NCBI RefSeq assembly: GCF_000003815.2
Contig: NC_049996.1
Span: forward strand, 17,147,595-17,211,594
DNA from: Branchiostoma floridae
Lineage: Eukaryota > Chordata > Leptocardii > Amphioxiformes > Branchiostomatidae
DNA length: 64,000 nucleotides
Direction: 5' to 3'
The notes beneath the pieces are model-generated. The model made no database searches. It worked only from the letters and a program-made list of their open reading frames with translations, and was not told where the DNA came from. Positions 15,401 to 27,400 of the stretch are shown one piece after another; positions within the stretch are counted from its first letter, which is position 1, and each line of letters starts with the position of its first letter. A program made the position numbers and the translations under genes.

Positions 15401-18400
15401 TGCGTGCCGGGGAACAGATCAAGTTCTACATCCCCATCAAGGGCAAACCTGTGCCCACTGCAACATGGGAGAAGGAGGACAGGTGAGAGAAGTTTTCACA
15501 ATAAGGAAAATTAGTACACAAACACTTAACTAGTACACAAACGAACACTCGACCGCATCAAATATGTTCGATTTTCGCAAGATGTTTTGTGAGATCAACA
15601 CATTCCATGCAGCAAGCTGCTCTTACAAAGCACTGCCTTGCTTTCTATACAAGCCCAATGCTATCAATAAATGAATAAATCGTTCGCATGTATCAAGCCA
15701 GATACATTTATATCAAAGTTCTTCCGGATGATAGCTACTACATTAGTAGTTCTGGATGCAACTATTAGCCTGTTGACACTGCAAGGTTCTTCTATATCTT
15801 TGCCTTTATGTTTCAAAGTTCAGAATAGATTTTGTGTATGATCCATTGTTGTACCTCACCCCTCTTGTGTATAACCCCTTGTTGTGCCTCGCCCCACAGT
15901 GACCTGGAACACCGCGCCGAAATCGACACCACCGACAAGGACACCCAGCTGGTGATCCAGTCTGCGGACCGCCGCGACGCCGGCCGCTTCGAGCTCACGC
16001 TGGAGAACGACTCCGGCACCAAGAGCGTTGGCATCAACGTCAAGGTTATCGGTGCGTAGCTAACACTTTCCCTAGGGTACTGTTTGTTTGTTTGTTCATT
16101 AGGAATCTCCAAATGTTACATTGAACTATTCCTCCTGGAGTCCTCTACACAAAATCGAATAAAATACATAACAACAAATTATACAGATAATGTTGATCAG
16201 ACAACTAGCATAAATCAATCATTAAAATTCTTAACCATATCATATTTTGCAATACATTAAATTATTCATAACGTCAAGCAATTAATTCATCATCATCCTC
16301 ATTCAATTAACTGTTTCTGGGGGTTCATGGCAAGAATATCTTTTACCATGTATCTTTATTTGGATCATCGAATCAAAACAGACAAAACTTTTAGATTCTA
16401 TATTCCCGAAAATAATTTCACCACGTTGGTAGATTATAGGATAGTAGAGGTTTTTAACTGCAGTTAGAAGCTAAGGAAGATGATTGATAGGCATAGAAAC
16501 CCCACCAGGTGATAATTGTGTAAAAGAAAACTCAACTATCCTAAGATTTTGTATTATTTTACCGTCTGTTTTACCTGTTTTGTCCTAATGTGGAATTGTT
16601 TTTACTCGTATAGTTACGTTTACTGTTGAAGTAAATAATGAGATTTTATCACCTCCCCATGCAGACACCCCCGGCGCGCCTACCAACCTGAAGGTGCGTG
16701 ACGTGACCAAGAACGCCGCCATCGTGTCCTGGGGCCCGCCCAACAAGGACGGCGGGAAGGCCATCAGCGGCTACACCCTGCAGAAGAAGGAAGCCAGCAT
16801 GAGGATGTGGTCCACTGTGGAGGAAAACGTAAGACATGCCTTTCAGCATCTTAGACATCCATTCTACTGATCTTCTTACTTAATAGATGTTGTATGGGTC
16901 TACGTAGCAAATAGTAAGAGTAGTATGTCAATGAGTGCCATAGTTAACAGACTTGTCCACTGTGGAGGAAAACGTAAGACATCCTTGACCTTCCTCTAAC
17001 GTCTTAGATGATATTCATTCAATCACCTAAGACATTGTATTGGTCAACGTAGCAAATTAACGATTAAGGATCGTACGTTGAGGAATGCTGTAGTTAACAA
17101 ACTTGTAATTGCAATTATTGCAAGTATTGCAGATAAAGACATTCCTTCATCGTCTCATACATTCTTTTTACCGTGTTGCAAAAGATCAAGCGATTGCCGA
17201 AGTTAAGGACATTGTGATTGCAATGAATAGAAGCAAAGGTATTGCTGCAAAATGTTCCTATCTCTGGTAGATTAATGACGTCTTACTTCATTTGGTTTAA
17301 ATGTCCTTCCCATCATCCGTCCATCCAGCTCTACAAGACGACGTTCCGTGTGAAGACTCTGGTGGAAGGTAACCACTACCTGTTCCGCGTCATGGCCATC
17401 AACGACATCGGCGTGGGCGAGCCGGCAGACACCGTGGAGCCCATCCTGGCCATGGATCCTGTCGGTACGTCAATCACACTTGTTTGTTTTGTTTTGTTTA
17501 TTTCACAAAAAAAACAATAACATTAAAGTACAGAAAAGTAAATAAAAGTGCCAAAGGAGGGGAGAAGCCTGCATGGCCTGTACAAAGCCCTCCTCCACTT
17601 AACCCATCCTGGTCATGGTTATCACACTTCTTCTTCTCTTGACGTTAGAGGAGTGAATCTGGAAGCAACCGAGGTCTTCATCCCTCTAGTATGTCCAAAA
17701 ATGTTTTAAGTCCAATCTGGTGTGAGAACTCCCATCTTCAGTTGGGTTGCGATTACTTTGCTCATTCCAGGTAGATAGACTCAAGCTCCCTCCCCTCGGA
17801 ACACTTCTAGGAACTATGATTACTAACTTATGATGGAAGAATTTTCCATTGTTGTTAGAAATGTCCGCGCTACTTTCCAACCAGTTTTCAGTGGTCATTA
17901 TTTGACGCAAGTCTTAAAAATGCACTTATAAAGGTTGTGAGAATCGATATCGATAAATGCAAATTTTTATGACAACATTATTCATGTTTCTGCATCTTGT
18001 ACTTTCCAGAGCCCCCATCGCCTCCGAAGAACCTGAAGATCACCGAGATCACCCCTTACAGCATCAGCCTCACCTGGGGCAAGCCTGACTTTGACGGCGG
18101 CAGCGCCGTGACGAGCTACATCGTGGAGAAGCTGCACATGAGCGCCGAGCAGCCCGAGTGGGAGAAGTGCACGGCCATGAGCGCTACTCGCTACACCGTC
18201 ACGGACGTCATCGCGCACGACGAGTACAAGTTCCGCGTCATGGCGCAGAACGTCGGCGCCGTCAGCGAGCCTGCAGAGACCGAGCCTGTCGTGGCCAAGG
18301 AGCAGCTCTGTAAGTATCACTGTTTCTCAAGACATTCCTTTTGTGCCTTACTTTACAAGGAGCAAATCTTTAAGTGTCACAGTTACTCAAGACATGTATT

Positions 18401-21400
18401 TCGTGCTTTACTTTACAAGGTGCAACTGTTATTCAAGACAAGCATTTTCCGTCTAATTCTACCAAATAGGCTCAACGACTATGTGAGGAAGAAATACTGC
18501 TTTGAACACGCTCTGACCATTTGACTTGATTCTTCGTTATTTCTAAGACTACGTTGTCTCTCTTAAAACGTATTTTTCGTAAGTGCTCTTTGACTGCTAG
18601 TATTGCAACATTGAGGCAAACATGAAATCGCTCATCAACTGTTCATCATATCCTCCATCCAGTTGCTCCTGAGCTTGACTTGAGCAGTCTCCATGGCGAC
18701 AGCATCACCGTGAAGGAGGGCACCAACATCGCCATCAAGATCGGCATGAGCGGCACGCCGCTGCCGAAGGTGGTGTGGTCTCGCGGCCTGGGCGTGCTGA
18801 GGGAGTCCGACCACTGCCTGACCAAAACCAACCACGAGTCCACCACGCTGTTCATCAGGAAGGTTCAGAAGAGGGACCAGGGCAGCTACAGCGTCTCCGC
18901 CGAGAACAAGGTCGGCAAGGAGTCCGCAACGTTCAACGTCAACGTGCTAGGTGAGATTTATATCCTTCAACCTTTCAAGTGTCTATACAAAGAACTTTAT
19001 TAAACTTTAGATTCTTGCCATGGAACTACTTGTAACTGACACAGCTTACAGGAAGCTTAAAATTGAGAGGACTACTTGACTTGTCATGCATAACAATCTG
19101 TATTTGTGACTGAGTACTTTTTACTTAACGTGAACCTATCTGAAAAAGAAAACACACAGTATAGCTGCGTCCTCCCAGCTTCTGACTTAGGGAGTAAGGA
19201 CAGTGCAACGCAAATAATTAAGGTTTGCCTGTACCAGTCCAAGAATGGGAACTTTACAACGTTTGTCTGAAATATTTGTGTCTTGACACCATTTTTAGAA
19301 TGGTGCAGTGCAAATAATCAAGCTTAGGACTCGCCTGCATCGGTCCATAGACTGGAAGTCTTACAGAGTTGTAGTTTTCTGGTACTTTAACCAGGTAATG
19401 TGTTGCTTCCCCCAGGCAAGCCTGGCCCGCCTGTTGGCCCTATCGAGATCGAGGAGGTCTCCCCAGAACATGTGACCATCAGCTGGCAGCCGCCATTGGA
19501 CGACGGCGGAAGCGGCATCTCCAACTACGTGGTGGAGAAGTCCGACAACCGCGGTGCATCCTGGGTGTACGTCAGCGCCGGCGTGAAGAGGACGAATCTG
19601 AAGATCACGAAACTGACGGAGAACGCGAGTTACATCTTCCGCGTCGGCGCCGAGAACAAGTACGGCGTTGGCAAGGGAATCACATCCGGAGTGGTCGTTG
19701 CCAAGCATCCCTATGGTAAGACACTGGCCCTGTATTATTCATCTTCATTACACCTTTTGGATCCTATAAGTTTTATACAGTGCCGTTCTGATTTAATGGC
19801 GTTTCAGTCATGTTCCAGAACTTACAATTTCACGGACCACAGGAGAGTTCGCAGATGAATATATGGAAGATACCTGAAAGATACAAATTTCTCATACTGT
19901 TTCTTTGAAGCATTTGTCTGGAATGAGATCAGGGCATGGATGTTAATCAATATAATACTCTCATCGTTTATTGAAAAATCTCTAATATTGCTTCCTACAA
20001 GAAGTATCTTCAATGTAACGAGCAACATGAATATATAGAAGATACCTGGACGATACAAATTTCTCATACTGTTTCTTGATGCAATTTTCTGGAATGAGAT
20101 CAGGGCATAGAATGTTATCTTATCTTGAAAATGTCTTCTCTAATGTTGCGTCCTACAAGAAGTATCTACAATGAAAACGAGCAATTCTTTTTTCTTTTCT
20201 GCAGATCCTCCATCGCCACCACGAAACCTGAAGGTGACGGAGGTGAACCGGGAGTCCGCTTTCCTGAAGTGGACGTCGCCTGAGGACGACGGTGGTTCGG
20301 AACTCGCCGGGTACGGCGTGGAGAAGCGCGAGCGCGGCAGCCAGAAGTGGATGCGCGCCGTGCGCTACGTGCTGAAGAAGTGCGAGTTCCAGGTCACCGG
20401 TCTGACGGAGAATGCAGAATACGAGTTCCGTGTGTATGCAGTCAACGCTGCTGGTGAGCATTGCTTTACTTTCCTTGTTTCTTCCAGTTTACTACATAAA
20501 GTCGGGAAATAGAATAATCGCAATATTTTCTCATTACAATGTTTTTAAATGTAAGGCTACGGCTTTAGATATCGTTTTCTAATTTAAGACTAGTACCAAA
20601 CAAACTCTGAATAATATACTCTACCAGTGTTGTAAATGGAAGAGGGGTAAGCCATAGTTCACTGGAAGGATAGTGGAACTCTGAGCATGATAGTACTGTA
20701 TATTATGCTGAAGGGTAGCTATAGTATGTATTCAGATACAGATTGGAGTAGTGAGGAAATACGGATTGTGATGTAGACTCTCTGACAAGTCTATATGAAA
20801 AACATTGCATCATTTCATTACTCTAAAAGCGCTAAATATTTCAAACCACCTTGTTCCCAGGCAACGGCAAGCCATGTGACGCCACGCCTCCCGTGAGGAT
20901 CGTAGACCCTGTCTCCCCGCCGCAGGACGTGCGGGTTACCAAGGTAACGCGCGCCTCCGTCTCCCTGCACTGGTACAAGCCCCGCACAGACGGAGGCTCC
21001 CGCATCATCGGCTACATGGTGGAGAGGATGAACGTCAAGGAGGAGAAACCCAAGTGGGTTCTCGTACACACAGGTCAGCATTTTTCTCTTCTTTTCCTTT
21101 CTTTCTGGGTAAGATTGCATTTATTTCTTGGATCCGGAGGAAACACCGTTCTCCATTATATTTTGTGCAGGTTACTTGTGCGTGTTAAATACAATATTGT
21201 CTTTTCAGCAAGTATATTGATTTGCTATGATTTTCACCTTCAAAAAAATAAACATTTAATCATGTATATATCCGATATGATTAGCTTCAGACTCTAGAAA
21301 TGCCCTGAATAGCATTTTGTTTTGGGGGTTTGATGTAGGAAGTTTGCCAAGTTGCTACCACCACCTCTATGTACCATTTCCCCACAAATTACCAGTTTTC

Positions 21401-24400
21401 ACTAACAACATATCACCACCTCTATGAAAAATTTCTCGAATACCTCCTTACCCTGGTGTCTGTATCTCTACAGGTGTTATTAACGACATTGAGTACACCG
21501 TGAAGGGCCTGATCTCGGGAGACCGCTATCAGTTCCGCGTCACGGGCAAGAACGCAGCGGGAGTGATCGGAGAGAGCTCCGAGCCCACCCCTGCTGTCGT
21601 CTGCAAGGACGATATTGGTAAGTCATCTCTTCGTACTTTTCTCCATACTGTTAGTTAATCAATACACACTAGATGCTACCTAAAGATACCGCCCTGAAAT
21701 GAGGCACTATTCTACTGATCTTCTCTTTGACACATCCTGTGAAATATTAAGGAAATCATGCACAAAGTTTGGTCTAAATCTGACCAAATTTCTTGTCTAT
21801 CTTTTTTTTAATCTGAGCTTCTCACAAAGGAAAGTACGTGTCACTGATAGAATTATAAAAGAAATCATCAATTCTGACCGATGTCCTTGCCTATTTTTTA
21901 CGAAGGAAAGTACGTGTCACTGATAAATGTTTAAAAGAAATCATCAATTTTGACTAATGCATGTTTTTGCCCATTTCAGCTCCTCCCAAGCTTGACCTGA
22001 AGGTGAAGGACAAGCTGCAGGTGGACGCAGGTGAGACGATCAAACTGACGGTGGGAGTGCACGGGAAGCCCGACCCCGACCTGACCTGGACCCGCGGCCG
22101 CACCACGCTCATGAAGGCCGACCGCATCCGCTTCGAGAAGGCGGAGAAGAACTTCTCTGTCGTCATCAAGAATGCGGTGCGTGCCGACAGCGGGACGTAC
22201 GTCCTGAGCGCCAAGAACAACAGTGGCGTCGCCGACGTCAAGATCAACGTCAACGTCATCGGTAAGGAACTCCGTTTTTCTCCTTTTTTTCTTTATTTCT
22301 GCTTTTAGCAGCCATTAATACTTACCTAAGGACATCTGAGGTAAACTATTACTTTTGTTTAATTTTTTTCAAAGTAGATTTCCTTCGAATATGTTTCTAC
22401 ATTTCTTGTACAAAGTAGCAATGAATAGGCTTGCTTTTGGTGTTAAACTACAATATGCATATATGATAAAACATTCTGAAAAACGTCCCATTTTAATTTG
22501 TTTGCTATTCTGTAATAGGCTATTGTTATGTATTGCTGGTATAGCATATGATATTTCAACTTGATGATAGATTATTGACATGTATGATTCCCCCACCTCA
22601 GGTAAACCAGGCAAGCCAGTCGGCCCGGTCAAGGTGTCCGACAAGACGCCTAACTCCTGCGTGCTCACCTGGGAGAGACCTGAAGACGATGGTGGCCTGC
22701 CCATCAGCAACTTCCTCATCGAAAAGTGCGACATGAAGTCACCTGGGCAATGGGCTAAGGTGAGACAACGTCTTGAAAACGTCTTGGACGATCTTAAGCA
22801 TAAATGGATCATAAGCTATTTGCAGATACATAACAAACCGTGGAAAACTTCGTAAAATGTGTAGCCTCTTGTTTATTTCACTCTTAGTATTGTTTTAAAG
22901 AAGCTGTAACTAAAGGTTTGGAATAAATCTACCCTGAAAATCCTTATGCATGGACCTTATGTTAAGTCGAGATAATAAGACATTTCTAAGACATTGACAT
23001 CCTTATTCCAGGTGAGCGCTGCTGTGAGGAAGACTTCCTACAAGGTCACGAAGCTGACCCACAACTGCACCTACATGTTCCGCATCTCCGCCGTGAACTA
23101 CAGCGGGGCCGGCGAGCCGCTCATGTCCGAGAACGTCGTGGCCACCTGGCCGTTCGGTGTCCCCACCGCGCCGGGCAAACCACAGACAAGCGACGTCACC
23201 AAGGACAGCGTCACCGCCAAATGGAACCTGCCAGGTAATACATGGATTCTCCAACGTCTTATCTAGTTCCCTTACTTAACATATTATTACAGTGGGAACA
23301 GAAAATTTTGCTAAAAAATCATGGTCTATCTTAAATCAATTGTTGCATCTGCACAAAGGTTGTCACTACGTTAAGGCTTTCTCTGTATTACACGTAAATG
23401 GTAAAGCGTATTTATTGCCATATTAATGTTTTTATAATGTATCCCCGACGTGATTTGTATTTTCTTCCATACTTGTGTCTTTAAAGACATTGTACGTCGT
23501 AGGCTAGTAATCCAGCTTTTAGCTGCCGATGTACCACATGTCAATAAAACTTTTCATTCATTCATTCTGCAGAAGACGACGGCGGGTCCGAGATTCTTGG
23601 CTACATCTTGGAGCGTAAGGAGCGCATGGCCCTCCGCTGGGAGCGCGTCAGCAGGACGCTCATCAAGGAGACGTCTTACACCATGAACGACTTAGAGGAG
23701 GGTCTGGAGTACGAGTTCCGGGTCTGCGCCAACAACATGGCCGGGAACGGGAAGTACAGCCCCGCCAGCCTGCCAGTGGTCGTGCGCGACCCGCTGGGCA
23801 AGCCGCAGCCGCCCGTCAACCCGGTTGTCGCGGAGACCACGCGGTCTTCCGTGTCGCTGGAGTGGCAGAAGCCAGAGTTTGATGGCGGAAGCCGAGTCAT
23901 CGGTTACGTCGTTGAACAACGCAGGGTGAGTTTTCATAGTTCACTTTCATAACTACATAAGAAAGCACATAGGAAATTACTTCTCTTTGCTTTGTCTTTC
24001 TAGTATATTTCTTAGCCTATTTTCTGTATCCATTATTTTGTGGTAATGAATTTTGCCGTGGTGCAAACAATGGAAGTACTGCGTCCTTTCACATGTCCTT
24101 CTGGTGGTGTGTTCGTTGGTGTCTTGAGGCATTTCGCTTCAGTGACAGATTTGAACAAAGGTTGTGTATTTCTCATATCCATTTCCTAAAATTGTGAAAT
24201 CTTCCCCTTCAGAGCGACTCCGACGAGTGGTCCAGGAGCCACACCAAGAGTATGGTGCGTCACGAGGACCTCATCGTCACCGACGTGGAGGAAGGAAAGG
24301 GCTACTACTTCCGGGTCAGCGCCGCCAACGAGTGTGGCGTGAGCGCGCCGGCGGCCGTGGAGGGCATCGTCACCGCTAAGGACATGATGGAGGCCCCGAC

Positions 24401-27400
24401 TCTGGAGCTGGACATCAGTCTGCGTCGCGCCATCGTGGTGCGAGGGGGCGCTCCTATCCGCATCTACATCCCCATCAGGGGCAAGCCCTTCCCCAAGATC
24501 ACCTGGGAGAAGGAGGACAGTAACCTGGAGCACCGCGCTGCCATCGAGACGAGCGAGATCGCCACACAGCTGATGATCCCGTCTGCCGATCGCCGCGACG
24601 CCGGCTACTTCAACCTCAGCCTGGAGAACTCCAGCGGTACTGCAACCGCACAGATCCTCGTCAAAGTGCTCGGTACGTCAAACAATGTGTATAGCAAGTC
24701 ATTGATCCTTGGAGTGAAGTTTGCATCTGATACCTTTAAGACACATAGTCAAAAAAGCATCTAAGATCATTTGGCATCTCAATGAATTTGGCTGTAGAAT
24801 GATGTATGCAAAAGAGATAGTTCTAAAATTATTTGGCAAAATGTAAAATAATGTGCGTTAAAACACAGATTGCGAAAATGTGGGGCTCATCATAATGCGT
24901 TCTTTGTTACCATAGACACCCCCGGACCGCCCACCAACGTACGTGTCCGTGACGTCACCAAGGGAACCGCCATCATCCAATGGGGCGCTCCCGAGAAGGA
25001 CGGCGGGAAGGCCGTGACGAACTACCTGCTGCAGAAGCGCGAGATCAGCCGCAAGACGTGGGACACGGTCGAGACGCGCATCTACAAGACGTCTTACCGC
25101 GTCACCAACCTGGTGGAAGGAAACCAGTACTACTTCCAGATCCTGGCTGAGAACGTGTACGGCATTGGCGTGCCGCAGGCTAGCGACGAGGCAATCCTTG
25201 CTATGGACCCAGTTGGTAAGACAGCCCTCAGAATACCCATAGATTTATAATAGCCTGATTGAATATCGCTTATAGCAGCCCGTCCAACATCCGGTCGGCC
25301 ATTTACAGCACTGGACAGCAGAGGTTGTGTTACACTGATTAGATTGATACATGCACATGTATGCTAGATTGTGGCTAAATTACCGTTCAAGTCAGTTCGG
25401 TCAAGTGTGGCAATATCTTATTGAAAAACACTTGAAGACTATGGTCTTCTTGAAGGTTGAAAATTCTTCTTGGAAGTAAAAACTAGGAAGCTAACACGTC
25501 TTTCATTTACCATCTTAGACTGTCCAGACCCACCAAGGAAGCTGGAGATCACTGAGATCACCAAGACGACCGTCTCCCTTGCCTGGCAGCGCCCAGAGAA
25601 TGACGGTGGCAGCCGCATCACATCGTACATCATCGAGATGCTGCCCGCTGGCCAGGAGGAGTGGATTCGGTGCTCAGTGCTGAACTCCCTCCGCTACACT
25701 GTCACGGAGCTCACCACGGGACAGGAGTACCAGTTCCGCGTGTCCGCTCAGAACGTGGGCGCCATCAGCGCGCCGAGGGAGCTGCCGCCTGTGGTCGCAG
25801 CCGAGCAAATCAGTGAGTAACACTTTTCATTGGCATACTATGATGTTGCCCTCTCCCTTTTGCATGTAATCGCTTCTTCTCTTCAAAGCACTATTCCCTT
25901 GGACTACAGATCTTTGAATAGGGTTATGGTCATTGTCAATGTTGAAAATCAAATGGTGATTTCCTTATACCAAATAATAATGCAAGTACCTAACATTTGT
26001 TTTAAATCATTCAGTCTTTTGCAGGTTAAGATTTGAATATTCAGAATAAACAGAAAATGGGTTAACAATAAAAAGATCACATAACATCAATTGCTTTAAC
26101 GTTAATGAAGCGGCCTTGTCCCTTATGGTTACTACATTTCACAGTCAAATTTGTTATTTATGTTATTAGTGTGTACTCCAACAATGCTGAACTTTGTTTT
26201 AATGCTATCCTTTGTTCTTACCCCCCAGACCCACCAGAGCTTGACCTGTCCGCCCTGCCGCGTGACGAGGTTGTTGTGAAGGAAGGAGCTGACATGACCC
26301 TGCGGGTTCCCTTCTCAGGAACTCCCCGCCCAACCATCACCTGGCTCCACGGCCTCGGACCCATGGTCGAGTCCGACAGCAAGGTAAATATAACCTGACC
26401 TTTAGGCCAGCTCAAACTAATTCTTTGGCGATCAGGTGTTTAGAAAACATGTTAGACAGGAAAATGGTCACCAAAATAAGAGGGGAAGTCTATACCTCGG
26501 AGCATCTAGTTTTGGGAGTGAATACTTTCAAATTTGCAAACCGTAATGCTCTCTTGATGTTGTCGTGCTACTTGGAATTACTTGGAATCCCTAAGAAAGA
26601 AAAGGATACGAAATAGATGAATTAATGTGAGCCAGGAAAGTAACATTCGCTACTGACTGTATTCTACTGGAAACTGAACACAAAAACTGAGTCTGAGAGG
26701 AAAATCTGTACCATGGAGCACCTAGTTTGGGGGAGTAAATACAGTTTGGTTTAAAGTTTCCCTCCAAATCTTAATGCTTTCATTATGTCCTCTTCTTTAA
26801 AAAAATTACTTGAAATGCTTAAGACAAAAAGGAGAAGAAAAAGATGTACTGATGCGAGCCAGAAAAGTAGCATTTGCCTCTATCCTACTTCGATCTGCAG
26901 GTGACCAAGACAAACCACACTTCCACGTCCCTGATCATCCGTAAGACGATGAAGCGCGACGCTGGAAAGTACACCATCAAGGCCGTCAACAACTTGGGCT
27001 CCCAGACCGCCGACATCAACATCAAGGTGCTGGGCAAACCTGGCCAGGTGACCAACATCCAGGCTAGCGACATCACACCTGAGCACTGCGTGCTCACCTG
27101 GGACGTGCCCACTGACGACGGCGGCAGCCCTATACAGAGCTACAGCGTCGAGCGGTCGGACAACCGCGGCATGACCTGGACCTTCGTCAACATGAGCGCG
27201 AAGAGGCCGTACTGCCGCGTGACCAAGCTCGTCGAGGGGAAGACCTACATCTTCCGTATTGCTGCCGAGAACAAGTTCGGCGTCGGCCCAACGTACATGT
27301 CTGGTGCCGTGGACGCCAAGCTTCCGTTCGACCCGCCAGCGCCACCTACCGACTTGCAGGTATCTGACAGGAGGAAGGACAGCATGACCGTGTCCTGGAG

